Below are positions 31,767 through 41,784 of a DNA stretch of 64,000 bases, one piece after another. This DNA is from Deltaproteobacteria bacterium. GTDB lineage: Bacteria; Myxococcota_A; Polyangia; Polyangiales; Ga0077539. The DNA lies in assembly GCA_947477565.1 (NCBI GenBank), contig CANJUR010000002.1, forward strand, positions 124,001-188,000, given 5' to 3'. The translations under genes were made by a program, and so were the position numbers. Every line of letters begins with the position of its first letter. Position 1 is the first letter of the stretch. The notes beneath the pieces are model-generated. The model ran no database searches. It was not told where the DNA came from and was given only the letters and a program-made list of their open reading frames with translations.

Positions 31767-33167
31767 ATGATGCACGGCGCCCGAGCAAACATCCTTGATG
31801 CGGTCGGCAATACCCCGATCGTCCGCTTGAACCGGGTGGTACCGCCCGACCTTGCGGCGGAGATCTACGTGAAGTGCGAGTTCATGAACCCCGCGGGTTC
31901 GATGAAGGACCGCATCGCGATCAACATCATCAATCGCGCAGAGGCCGAAGGGCGGCTGAAGCCCGGCGGCACCATCGTGGAGGCGACCAGCGGCAACACC
32001 GGTGCGGGCCTCGCGATGGTCGGGTCCGTGCGCGGCTACCGCTCGATCTTCGTGATGCCCGACAAGATGTCGCAGGAGAAGATCTCGTCGCTCCGCGCCT
32101 GGGGTGCCAAGGTGGTGGTTTGCCCCACGGCGGTCGAGCCCGCGGACCCGCGCAGCTACTACTCCGTCGCGCGGCGGCTCTCCGAGGAGACCCCCAACGC
32201 GATTCTCGCGAACCAGTATCACAACCCCGCCAACCCCGAGGCTCACTACCTCTCGACGGGCCCCGAGATCTGGGAGCAGACCAACGGCGAGTTTGACGCG
32301 TTCGTGTCGGGTATGGGCACCGGCGGCACGCTCTCCGGCACGGGCAGGTACTTCAAGGAGAAGAACCCTGCGATCCAGATCGTGGGCGTCGATCCGGTGG
32401 GTTCGGTCTATTACGACTTTGTCAAGCACGGGCAGGTGACCCGCGCGTTCTCGTACAAGGTCGAGGGCATCGGCGAGGACTTCTTCCCGACCACGATGAA
32501 CCTAAAGATTCTCGACGACTGCGTGCGCGTCGATGACCGCGAGTGCTTCATGATGACCCGCGACCTCGTGCGCCTCGAGGGCATTTACTGCGGTGGATCG
32601 TGCGGCGCGGCGGTGGCCGGCGCCATCAAGTGGGCGCAGGGGCGCAACAAGAAGGAGCGCATTCTTGTGATGCTCGCGGACAGCGCCGGCCGGTACCTCA
32701 GCAAAATCTTCAACGAAGACTGGATGCGTGAGAACGGCTTCTCGGGTACGGAGCCCTCCCTCGGCACCGTGCGCGAGATGATGCTGACCCGCAGCCAGCA
32801 GCTGGTGACGGCGCGCTCCGATGACACGCTGCGTCAGGTTATCGCGAAGATGAAATCGCTCGGAATCTCGCAGCTGCCGGTGGTCGATGGAGACCACATC
32901 CGCGGCATCGTCACGGAGGTCGATGTGCTCCGCAACCTCGTCTCCGGCGAGGCCAACATGGACGGCACCATCACCAACATCCTCGACAGCGACTACGCCA
33001 CGGTGACCCCGGAGACGCGCGTCGATTTGCTGCAGAGCGTGCTTGCGGAGGCGAAGGTCGCACTGGTCGCGGACGGCACCCGACTCCTCGGGCTCGTCAC
33101 GAAGATCGACCTCATCGACTACCTCTCGAAGCGCGTCACCGCGGTGGCCGAGTCGAAGACCGGCTGA
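31767..33167 (+). CDS. cbs: Cystathionine beta-synthase (PLP domain plus CBS pair)
   Basis: ILDAVGNTPIVRLN, NPAGSMKDRIA, EATSGNTGAGLAMV, SGMGTGGTLSGTGRY; C-terminal tandem CBS motifs. Confidence 0.92.
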   Translation: MMHGARANILDAVGNTPIVRLNRVVPPDLAAEIYVKCEFMNPAGSMKDRIAINIINRAEAEGRLKPGGTIVEATSGNTGAGLAMVGSVRGYRSIFVMPDKMSQEKISSLRAWGAKVVVCPTAVEPADPRSYYSVARRLSEETPNAILANQYHNPANPEAHYLSTGPEIWEQTNGEFDAFVSGMGTGGTLSGTGRYFKEKNPAIQIVGVDPVGSVYYDFVKHGQVTRAFSYKVEGIGEDFFPTTMNLKILDDCVRVDDRECFMMTRDLVRLEGIYCGGSCGAAVAGAIKWAQGRNKKERILVMLADSAGRYLSKIFNEDWMRENGFSGTEPSLGTVREMMLTRSQQLVTARSDDTLRQVIAKMKSLGISQLPVVDGDHIRGIVTEVDVLRNLVSGEANMDGTITNILDSDYATVTPETRVDLLQSVLAEAKVALVADGTRLLGLVTKIDLIDYLSKRVTAVAESKTG

Positions 33168-33183
33168 ACCGAGCACTGACGCC

Positions 33184-34200
33184 ATGGCCCTTCCCCCCGT
33201 CGCACTCATCACTGGCGCCAACGGCGAGATCGGTCGCTCGTTGCTCGAGCGGCTCCACGCCGACGGCCGCTACCGCGTGGTCACCCTCGACCTGACTCCG
33301 CTGCCTGAGCACTTTCGACCGATGTGCCACGAGACCTACGCGGGCAACATCCTCGATCGCGACCTCCTCAATCAGCTCGCCGCGCAACACGAGATCGAGG
33401 TTGTCTTCCACCTCGCGGCGCTGCTCTCGACCCGCGGCGAGCGCGACCCAGACCTCGCGCACCAGATCAACGTCGAGGGCACGCTGCACCTGATGCGCAT
33501 GGCGCAGCAGCAGTCTGCGCGCCTCGGCAAGCCCGTGCGCTTCGTGCTGCCCAGCTCCATTGCGGTTTACGGCATGCCTTCGCTCGAAGCCAAGGCGGCC
33601 CATCTTCGCGTCACCGAGGAGCAGTTTCTCGAGCCGATCACGATGTACGGCTGCAACAAGTTGTACTGCGAGCATCTCGGTCGGTACTTCATGCGCCACT
33701 ACCGCTCGGTCGGGCCGGTGTCCGCCAACGCGCGGCTCGACTTCCGTGCGATCCGCTTCCCGGGGCTCATCTCCGCCGACACTGTCCCCTCTGGCGGCAC
33801 GAGCGACTACGGCCCGGAGATGCTGCACCACGCTGCGCAAAACAAGCCCTACGCGTGCTTCGTCGGCCCGGAGGCGCGGCTGCCGTTCATGGCCATGCCC
33901 GACGCAGTGCGCGCGCTCTTGCAGCTCCTCGACGCGCCCGCCGAAACACTCAGCCTACCCAGCTACAACGTGGGTGCATTCAGTCTCTCGGCGGAGGAAT
34001 TCGCCGATCGCGTGAAGCGCGCCTTCCCCCACGCGGACATCACGTTCGCACCAGACGCGGGGCGCGCCGGTATCGTTGACTCGTGGCCCGGCGATGTCGA
34101 TGACGCTCGCGCCCGCGCCGACTGGGGCTGGCAGCCCACCTATGACCTCGACCGCGCCTTCGACGACCTGCTCGTCCCCGCCGTGCGCGCTCGCTACTAG
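33184..34200 (+). CDS. NAD-dependent epimerase/dehydratase (SDR, UDP-glucose epimerase/threonine dehydrogenase-like)
   Basis: ALITGANGEIGRSLLERL, VVFHLAALLSTRGE, VLPSSIAVYG, MYGCNKLYCE (YxxxK). Confidence 0.85.
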   Translation: MALPPVALITGANGEIGRSLLERLHADGRYRVVTLDLTPLPEHFRPMCHETYAGNILDRDLLNQLAAQHEIEVVFHLAALLSTRGERDPDLAHQINVEGTLHLMRMAQQQSARLGKPVRFVLPSSIAVYGMPSLEAKAAHLRVTEEQFLEPITMYGCNKLYCEHLGRYFMRHYRSVGPVSANARLDFRAIRFPGLISADTVPSGGTSDYGPEMLHHAAQNKPYACFVGPEARLPFMAMPDAVRALLQLLDAPAETLSLPSYNVGAFSLSAEEFADRVKRAFPHADITFAPDAGRAGIVDSWPGDVDDARARADWGWQPTYDLDRAFDDLLVPAVRARY

Positions 34201-34254
34201 ACGTAGTCCCCGCTTTCCGCGAACTGCCTCGGTGACGTAAGTTCGTGCGAAGGC

Positions 34255-37200
34255 ATGTCGACGGCCAATCCACAGCGCCTCGGTCGATACATCGTCACGC
34301 GGCGCCTCGGGGTGGGCGGCATGGCGGAAGTTTTCCTCGCCCGCTCGCGCGGCGCGGAGGGCGTCGAGAAGTCACTCGTGGTGAAGCGAATCCTCCCGGA
34401 TTACGCTGAAAATCCGCACTTTCGTACGATGTTCGTGGACGAGGCGCGGGTCGCGATGCGCCTCAACCACCCCAACCTCGTGCAGGTGTACGGCTTCGAG
34501 TCCGACGGCCCGACGCTCTTGCTGATCATGGAGCACGTCGATGGGCCCGACCTCGGGCTGCTCCTCGCGACGGCGCGACGAGCGGGTGAAAAGGTTCCGC
34601 CGGTGGTGGCCGCGCACGTACTCCGAGAGCTCGCCCGCGCGCTGCACTACGCCCACGAACGCCTCGACGAGCAAGGCCGTCCGCTCGAGATCGTGCACCG
34701 CGACGTCTCTCCCGCCAACGTGCTGCTCTCTTACGAGGGAGCGGTAAAGCTCGGTGATTTCGGCATCGCGCACGCGCGGTCGGCATCCTTTACCGAGACT
34801 GGGATGGTGCAGGGCAAGTACGGCTACATGGCGCCGGAACAGGCCCGTGGCGAGCCCGTCGATCGCCGTACGGACGTCTTCGCGCTCGGCGTGGTGTTGC
34901 TTGAACTGCTGCTCGGTCGGCCGTGGTTCGCGGACGTCCCGGACTCGGACACGCTCCTCGCGCAGGTGCGCGAAAACCTCCTGCCCGATGCCGACGTGCT
35001 GGTGCCCGATGCGCCCGACGCCCTGCGCGCCGTGGTGCGTCGCGCGATGCGCCCCAACCGCGACGAGCGGTTCGCCACGACGCGGGAAGTCGCGCTGACA
35101 CTCAACGCCTTCCTGCACGTGGCAGAACAGCAGCCCGACGCCATCACCCTGGAGCAGTTCCTTGAGAAGGTGATGCCACGTCGGCCTTCGAGCGGATCGC
35201 CCGCGTCACTCTCCTCCCATCCACCCCCGTTGGGTCCGCAGGAGTCGGCTCCGACGGTCGGCCCGGGGGTGTTCGTACCCGACGATTTTGGCGCGGCGAG
35301 CGTCCACACGATCTCGACCTCCGATCACTACGCGAGCGTCACCCTCCCGGAGCTGATGCTCCTGTCCGATGTCGCAGCACCGCGGCCGCCGCGCGTTGAG
35401 ACCCAGGGCGCTGTACGCGAGCGCGTCAACGTCGCGGTGATCGTCGGGCGTATCTCCCGTCCGGCCACGTCTCCAGAGACCCGCGAGCTTGTCTCCCTCA
35501 TCGACGCCCTCGCCTTCAAGGCCGCCGCCACCCTCGAATGGAACGGCGACGATCACTTCACCCTCCTCGTCGGCGTGCTCCGTCCGCAGGTTGATGACCC
35601 GCTCCGGGCGGCGCGTCTCGCACTCGATCTCCTCGACGCCGCACGCACCCTCGCGGCGGACCTCGAGAGCATCGATGTGGCCCTCGTCGAATTCGCTCCC
35701 ACGCTGAGCCTTGGGCTCGCGCGCGGACTCGTGGCGTGCGCCTTCGACGCCGACGGCATCCCGATTCGCTTCGAGCCGGTGGACGACGCTCTCACCGTCG
35801 CGAATGGGCTTGCCGGCGCCGCGCGCCCCGGTGAGGCTCTGCTCGGCGCCGCGCTCGCCCGGTTTGTCCGCCGTGCGTTTGTTCTGCGCGAGGCAACTCC
35901 AAGGGGCGCGAGCGTCGGTCGGGCGTGGGCGCTCGAACGCCTCCGTGGGCGCGCCGAGCGCGACGCCTCCGCGGAGGTGCAGGGCTTTGCGCTCCTCGGG
36001 CGGGAGGTTCCGATGGTCGACCTGCGCGATGCGTACGCCGCGGTGATATTCACCGAACTTGGCGCTGCGCGGCGGGTGGTCGGCGAGCTTGGAATCGGTA
36101 AGTCCACGTTATTAGGGGCATTTGCGGAGGGTCTCCTCAGCGGCGCGACCCCGACGCGGGTGCTGCGCGTCGAGGCGTCGCTCGGCACCAACCGCGTGCC
36201 CTTCGCATTCATCGCGCAGCTCCTACAGCAGTTGCTGGTACTCCAGCGCAGCGGTGCGCCACTGCTGCCGTCCGACCTCGCAGACCGCGATGAACTCGGC
36301 CGCGCGCTCGATCGCGCCGTGCAGCGCGGAGGCGCAGGAACCCTAGGGCGACGGGCCGCCGTTCGCGCGCTTCGGTCTTGCCTCGGGCTCGAACCGCACG
36401 ACGAATCCGCAGAGGTGGCCATCACACGCGAGCTTGCGCTGGTGCTCCGCCCGATGCTCTCTGAGACCGCCGCGGATGGTCCGATGGTGCTGCTCCTCGA
36501 CGGGCTCGAACTGGCCGACCCACCGAGCCGCGCGCTCGTCGCCGACCTCGCCCGGCGGCCCCCCGGTGCGCCGGTGTTGGTGGTGCTCGGACTCCGCGAT
36601 GACGACACGCTGCAGACAGAACTGGGCGGCGTGCCGGAGATCGAGGTCGGGCCGCTCGACAACGAATCGCGGCGGCGGCTCATCGCGCAGTCACTCGGGG
36701 CCGACTACGCCTCGGATGCGCTGGTGCGGGAGGTCAGCGCTGTGGTCGGGGGCAACCCCCTCGCGATGCTGGAGGTGGTCGAGGCGCTGAGTGAGCGCGA
36801 TCGGGTGCGCGCGCGGGCGCAGATCGATGGCGCGGGGGAGATCATCGCCGACCTCGTCACCGACGACCGCGGCGAGGCCCTGCTGCCAGGGACCCTCGAC
36901 GAGGTTCTCGCCGCCCGCATCGACGCGCTACCGCCGACGAGCCGCGCGCTGCTCCGTTGGTGCGCGCTCTGCGAAGCGGAGCTCACCCGCCCGCTCGTCG
37001 ATGCCCTCGGCGGACCGGAGGGCTCCCGAGTGCGCGCTCGGCTTGTGACCGACGGAATCCTGGTGGAGCCCGCCGGGGCGCTGGAGTCGACCACGGTGCT
37101 TTCCTTTGCGCACGCAGCCCTTCGGCGGCTGCTACGCGCGGCGGTGGACCCGACGGCGCTGCCGGCGATGCACGCGCGGCTCTCGGAGGTGCTCGAACGC

Positions 37201-38679
37201 CATGACGTGGCGCCCGCAGCGGCGGTGCGACTGCAGACCGCTCTGGCCATCCACCGCGAGTCGGCGGGTGCAACGCGGCCCGCGGCCCGCGCCTGGATGG
37301 AGGCCGCGCTAGGACTCTCTGGCGGAGGGGCACGAGGACAGCGCGAGGCCGTCACAGCGCTTGAGCGGGTGTTGACGCTCTGCGCGGGTACGCGTGACCA
37401 GGAGGGTCTGCGGCTGCAGGCGATGGCCTGGGAGGGGCTCGAAGAGGCTGCGCGGGGCGGTGGGCACGACCGGCAGCGTCGGCGGGCACTGCTGGCGCTA
37501 CGAGAGGTAGCCGTGGCCTCGCAAGACCCGGGAGTGATCGCGCGTGCGCTCACCCGGCAGGCCCGCTTCAAGATTGAGATCACGCCCGGGCTCGACACTG
37601 CGCGGGACGTCGTCGCGGCGGTGCGGGCTGCGCGGCGGGCGGGCGACGCGCGCACGGAGGCTGAGGCGCGTTGGGCCTGGTCGGTGCACCTGGGGCACCG
37701 GGGAGAGTTTCGGTCGGCGATCGAGCAGGCCGACGCGGCGCTGGTGGCACTGCGAGGCCAGGCGGAGATTCCCCACGCGCTCGAGGTCGAGGTGCTGGTG
37801 ACGCAATCGAGCACGCGGCGCTGGGTGGGCGAGCATTCGGCGGCGCTCGAGATCGGGGCGGAGGCGGTAGCGACGGCGACGCACTTTGGTCCGCGGTGGC
37901 TGCTCGGGGCGGCGTACGACGCTGTGGGGATGGCGTGCCTGGCGGCCGGGGCGCCGGCGGAGGCACTGCGGTTTTTCCGAACTGCGATCTCGCTCGAGCG
38001 CGAGGTGGGCGGGCGCGATCGGCTCGCGCGCACAGTGCTGCACGCGGGCAAGGCGTGGGGTGCGCTGGGCCGCTCGACGAGGGCGCTGCAGTTCGTACAG
38101 CGGGCGGTGTCCCTCGCCGCGGCAGTGCGCCACGGGTTCAGCGGAACCCTTGCGGAGTCGCTCGTCACGCTCTGTGAGCTACTGGTGGACCGCGGGGACA
38201 TCGACGACGCGGCGGCAGCGATCGAGCGTGCGCGCGCGCTGCTCGGGACGACCGGCGGGCGCTACGCATACGTGCGCCTCTGCCTCGGCGACGGGCGGGT
38301 GCTGCTCGCGCGGCGGCAGTACCGACTCGCCCGCGTGGCGACGGAGAGCGCGGAGGAGGCGGCGCTGGAGTCGGGTATTTCGCTGGAGGGGCTGCGTGCG
38401 CGGGCGAGTACGGCGCTGGCGACTGCGCACCTCGGCGACCGGGCAGCGGCCCAGGCGACGCTTGAGCGGGTGCTCGCTGATCCGCTGATGGCGAACCCGG
38501 CGCACTTCCACGAAGGAGCGCGGGTGTTGCGGACGTGCGCGGAGGCACTTCGGGTGCTGGGCGCGACGCCAGGCGGGGACATGGCGAGCGCCGAGGCGAT
38601 GGCGCAACGCGCGGGTGCACTCGAGCAGGCAGTGATGGCGACGTGGCGCGTGGCGCCGCGGGAGGTTTCGACGACGTGA
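34255..38679 (+). CDS. Ser/Thr kinase - degenerate cyclase-like - AAA/STAND-like ATPase - TPR fusion
   Basis: Kinase LGVGGMAEVFLA...VHRDVSPANVLL...GDFGIAHA...YMAPEQ; P-loop GELGIGKSTLLGAF; LLLDGLELAD; C-terminal TPR-like repeats. Confidence 0.85.
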   Translation: MSTANPQRLGRYIVTRRLGVGGMAEVFLARSRGAEGVEKSLVVKRILPDYAENPHFRTMFVDEARVAMRLNHPNLVQVYGFESDGPTLLLIMEHVDGPDLGLLLATARRAGEKVPPVVAAHVLRELARALHYAHERLDEQGRPLEIVHRDVSPANVLLSYEGAVKLGDFGIAHARSASFTETGMVQGKYGYMAPEQARGEPVDRRTDVFALGVVLLELLLGRPWFADVPDSDTLLAQVRENLLPDADVLVPDAPDALRAVVRRAMRPNRDERFATTREVALTLNAFLHVAEQQPDAITLEQFLEKVMPRRPSSGSPASLSSHPPPLGPQESAPTVGPGVFVPDDFGAASVHTISTSDHYASVTLPELMLLSDVAAPRPPRVETQGAVRERVNVAVIVGRISRPATSPETRELVSLIDALAFKAAATLEWNGDDHFTLLVGVLRPQVDDPLRAARLALDLLDAARTLAADLESIDVALVEFAPTLSLGLARGLVACAFDADGIPIRFEPVDDALTVANGLAGAARPGEALLGAALARFVRRAFVLREATPRGASVGRAWALERLRGRAERDASAEVQGFALLGREVPMVDLRDAYAAVIFTELGAARRVVGELGIGKSTLLGAFAEGLLSGATPTRVLRVEASLGTNRVPFAFIAQLLQQLLVLQRSGAPLLPSDLADRDELGRALDRAVQRGGAGTLGRRAAVRALRSCLGLEPHDESAEVAITRELALVLRPMLSETAADGPMVLLLDGLELADPPSRALVADLARRPPGAPVLVVLGLRDDDTLQTELGGVPEIEVGPLDNESRRRLIAQSLGADYASDALVREVSAVVGGNPLAMLEVVEALSERDRVRARAQIDGAGEIIADLVTDDRGEALLPGTLDEVLAARIDALPPTSRALLRWCALCEAELTRPLVDALGGPEGSRVRARLVTDGILVEPAGALESTTVLSFAHAALRRLLRAAVDPTALPAMHARLSEVLERHDVAPAAAVRLQTALAIHRESAGATRPAARAWMEAALGLSGGGARGQREAVTALERVLTLCAGTRDQEGLRLQAMAWEGLEEAARGGGHDRQRRRALLALREVAVASQDPGVIARALTRQARFKIEITPGLDTARDVVAAVRAARRAGDARTEAEARWAWSVHLGHRGEFRSAIEQADAALVALRGQAEIPHALEVEVLVTQSSTRRWVGEHSAALEIGAEAVATATHFGPRWLLGAAYDAVGMACLAAGAPAEALRFFRTAISLEREVGGRDRLARTVLHAGKAWGALGRSTRALQFVQRAVSLAAAVRHGFSGTLAESLVTLCELLVDRGDIDDAAAAIERARALLGTTGGRYAYVRLCLGDGRVLLARRQYRLARVATESAEEAALESGISLEGLRARASTALATAHLGDRAAAQATLERVLADPLMANPAHFHEGARVLRTCAEALRVLGATPGGDMASAEAMAQRAGALEQAVMATWRVAPREVSTT

Positions 38680-39887
38680 CGACGGAACGATGGAGCAAGC
38701 CGGTGGTCCCCCGGTCCGTGGCGCTGGTGCTGTCCGGAGGAGGCGCGCGCGGGGCGTACGAGGTGGGGGTGCTGTCGTACCTCTACGGCGAACTCACGCG
38801 ACTGCGAGGCAACGTGGTGCCGCGGGTGGACGTCATTTGCGGGACGAGCGTCGGGGCGATCAACGGGTGCTACCTCGCGTCGCACATGGCTGACCCGGTC
38901 TCCGGCGTGAAGCGTCTCATCGACCTCTGGACCTCCATGGCCTTTGAGCAGGTGCTGCGCTTCGACCTTCGGCAGGCGATGCGGCTGCCGCGGATGCTGA
39001 CCGGCGGCAGCCAGGCCACCGGGCTATTCGATGTGCAGCCGATGGTCGATCTCGTCACTCGCGAGATCAGCTGGAAGATGGTCGCCCGTTCGCTCAAGCG
39101 GGGGCTCCTCCGGGGGCTCTCGGTGAGCGCGACGGAGATCACCACGGGGCGCACCACGCTCTTCATGGACACCGCGCCGGACGTGCCGCTGCCGTCCGGG
39201 CTCGGCGCCCGCGTAGTGGTCGAGCGCCAGCCCATCGGACCCGAGCACGCGCTGGCGAGCGCGGCGATCCCGCTGGTGTTTCCGCCGGTGCGCATCGGGT
39301 CGATGCTCTACTGCGACGGCGGACTGCGGCAGAACACCCCTATCGCACCCGCGATTCGCCTCGGAGCAGAGCGCATCCTGGTGATCGGGCTCGCGCGCGA
39401 GTCACACGGCGCCGTGGTCAACGAGTCCCCGGTCGGTCGCTTCAACGAGTCGCCGGGCGCGCTCTTCCTTTTGGGCAAGGTGCTCAACGCGTTTCTCCTC
39501 GACCACGTGCAGACTGACATCGAGTTGCTCGAGCGCATCAACCAGATTCTGGCGGACGGCGAGAGCGCCGCGGGCCCGGGCTTCGCCGATCGACTAAGCG
39601 CGCAGGCGCTCGCGCGCGGCGGGGAGCCGTATCGGCGGGTGGAATCGCTGGTGGTGCGACCGAGCCAGGACATCGGTCGGCTTGCGGCGCAACACGTCCG
39701 TCGGGGCAAGCTCTCGGGCTCGCTCGTGGCACGGCAGCTTCTCAACCTGCTCGACAACACGATGAACGACGAGAGCGACCTCGCCAGCTACCTGCTCTTC
39801 GACGGCGCGTTCGCGCGCAAGCTCATCGACCTCGGGCGCGCTGACGCCGAGGCACAGCGCGACCGACTCCTGGCGTTTCTGGAATAA
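38676..39887 (+). CDS. Patatin-like phospholipase
   Basis: LVLSGGGARGAYEVGVL, CGTSVGAING (GxSxG), CDGGLRQNTPI (DGG). GTGA overlap with the kinase gene. Confidence 0.93.
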   Translation: MTTERWSKPVVPRSVALVLSGGGARGAYEVGVLSYLYGELTRLRGNVVPRVDVICGTSVGAINGCYLASHMADPVSGVKRLIDLWTSMAFEQVLRFDLRQAMRLPRMLTGGSQATGLFDVQPMVDLVTREISWKMVARSLKRGLLRGLSVSATEITTGRTTLFMDTAPDVPLPSGLGARVVVERQPIGPEHALASAAIPLVFPPVRIGSMLYCDGGLRQNTPIAPAIRLGAERILVIGLARESHGAVVNESPVGRFNESPGALFLLGKVLNAFLLDHVQTDIELLERINQILADGESAAGPGFADRLSAQALARGGEPYRRVESLVVRPSQDIGRLAAQHVRRGKLSGSLVARQLLNLLDNTMNDESDLASYLLFDGAFARKLIDLGRADAEAQRDRLLAFLE

Positions 39888-39912
39888 TCCGCGGCGGGGA
39901 GACTGCCCGCGA

Positions 39913-40551
39913 TCAGATACGCAGCGCGGCGTGCAGCCCGAGGGTGAGCTGAAGCCCGACGCTGTCGCCGGTGTTGCTGAACATCAGGCTGGTCGGCGAT
40001 GCCGCGCGCGTGAGGTTGAGAAACGTCATGTCGAGGTTGGCGCCGAGGGTGAAGTGTCGGCTGAAGGCGAGGTCGATACCGCCGCCGACGGAGGCAAACC
40101 ACCCGGACACCCTTGGGCACTCCGCGCGGGTGCCGGTAGCACCGCAGGCGAGATAGCGCGGGTCTGGGTTGAGGTCGCCGAGCCACGCGTACCCTGCGCC
40201 CACCCGACCGAACGGCTGGATGAACGGCACCGGGATGCGCACCTCCACGAAGAGCCCCGCGTCGCCGACGTCGTAGGCGCTGTAGCGGGCGAAATCGACG
40301 CGGACGCCGCCGGTTACAGGGCCGAAGCGCATGCCCGCGAGCAGACCGTATCGCGGGCCGAAGCCGCTGGTGCTTGAAGCGGAGGGGAATAGCCCCGCGT
40401 TGCTCACCGCGACGACGTTGGCGTACGAGACGCCAACCTCGGGCTGCAAAACCAACCAGTCGTGCGAGAGGAGGCTCTGCGCAGACGCGCCAGAACCAGC
40501 GCTCACGAGGACAAACGCGAGCGCCGGGCCCAACCGCCGGGCGCGGCTCAC
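39913..40551 (-). CDS. Outer-membrane beta-barrel-like protein
   Basis: Signal peptide ALAFVLVSAGSGASAQ; alternating strands; C-terminal LQLTLGLHAALRI. GTG start overlaps the yacG TGA. Confidence 0.6.
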   Translation of the reverse strand: MSRARRLGPALAFVLVSAGSGASAQSLLSHDWLVLQPEVGVSYANVVAVSNAGLFPSASSTSGFGPRYGLLAGMRFGPVTGGVRVDFARYSAYDVGDAGLFVEVRIPVPFIQPFGRVGAGYAWLGDLNPDPRYLACGATGTRAECPRVSGWFASVGGGIDLAFSRHFTLGANLDMTFLNLTRAASPTSLMFSNTGDSVGLQLTLGLHAALRI

Positions 40552-40760
40552 GACAACCTCCGCGGGTCCGCGGCGCGCGCGGAGGCGATGGCGATATCCT
40601 CCTCCGAGGGGATCTCGTCGTGCACCGGGATGCTGTACGCGCCGTCGAGCCATCGACCGAGATCGACGTCGCGGCAGCGCGAAGAGCAGAAGGGCGCAGA
40701 GGGGTTTTCCGGGCGACCCGATCGGACGGCGGCCTTGCAGATCGGACAGCGACTCTCCAT
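40548..40760 (-). CDS. yacG: DNA gyrase inhibitor YacG-like zinc ribbon
   Basis: MESRCPICKAAV...NPSAPFCSSRCRDVDLGRWLDGAYSIP. Confidence 0.9.
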   Translation of the reverse strand: MESRCPICKAAVRSGRPENPSAPFCSSRCRDVDLGRWLDGAYSIPVHDEIPSEEDIAIASARAADPRRLS

Positions 40761-40958
40761 GCGACGGAGTGTACCGCGGCGGTGGACTACAAAAAAACCT
40801 ATGGACATGCTCTGCGACGGGGAGTTGCAGGTGAGGCTGTGGACGCCGCCCCGGTTGGATCCCTGCCAGGGCCGCACGATGTCGCCCGTGGGGCAGTTGG
40901 CGGGTCGAGCCAGAGTTCGCCGTGGTAGCTCTTCGGGCGAGCGGTGCGCGGGAGTTCG

Positions 40959-41744
40959 TCAGCGCGAGACGGCGCGTGCGATGGAGGCGAGTAGGAGCAC
41001 CGCGGCGAGCATCGTTGCGCGCCGGTCGGCGGCCGGGACGTTTCGCGCCATCGGCTGTGTGAGCAGCACCATGAGGCCGATGGTGGGCAGCGCAGGGACC
41101 GCCCGTTCCAGCGCGACGGCGATCACGCCGGCGCCGAAGATGCCGAGCCAGAGGGCGACGGAGAGGCGCTGCCGAGGCATGGAGAATCGTTGTCCCGCAG
41201 CCAGATACAGGGCCACGAAGACGGCGTCGCCGAAGCCGATGGCGGGGCGCGGATCGCGGAGGGGAGGAATCGCCACGCTGACAGTGAGCAGCCGCACGAG
41301 AGCGGGTGATTGGACGATGCGATGGGTGGGACCGGACGGCGAGGTGACGCTCCAGAGGTCCACCGCGGCGGAGACGAGGGCGACGGCGGCGAGGTGTCCG
41401 GAGGACTCGATACGCGATCCGATGGCGCCGCCGAGCACTGAGGCGATGGCGATGAGCCCGCACGCGCCGATGAGCCCAGAGGCCAACGGGGGGAGCGCGA
41501 CCGCGAGCGCGACGAGGGCGAGGCCGACGAGGGCGACGAGGGCACCCCGACGCGCGGACAGCGTCGCGGAGGTAGAGAACGCCACGCCGGCGACGATGGC
41601 GAGCGCCACGGCAGCGAGCGCGAGAAGCGTGGAGGCCAGCGGGCCCAGCGGCACCCACGGTGCGATGGCGGCCATGAACCCGAGCGGGAGCATCACCGCG
41701 AGCGCGGGGCGAACGAGGTGCGAGACAAACGGCGACAGTCGCAT
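40959..41744 (-). CDS. Hypothetical multi-TM membrane protein
   Basis: Eight or so hydrophobic stretches (e.g. MLPLGFMAAIAPWVPLGPLASTLLALAAVALAIVAGVAF). Confidence 0.6.
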   Translation of the reverse strand: MRLSPFVSHLVRPALAVMLPLGFMAAIAPWVPLGPLASTLLALAAVALAIVAGVAFSTSATLSARRGALVALVGLALVALAVALPPLASGLIGACGLIAIASVLGGAIGSRIESSGHLAAVALVSAAVDLWSVTSPSGPTHRIVQSPALVRLLTVSVAIPPLRDPRPAIGFGDAVFVALYLAAGQRFSMPRQRLSVALWLGIFGAGVIAVALERAVPALPTIGLMVLLTQPMARNVPAADRRATMLAAVLLLASIARAVSR

Positions 41745-41784
41745 CCGGTGCGGGAAGGATAGTCAATCGGTGGGGTGATGCGGC

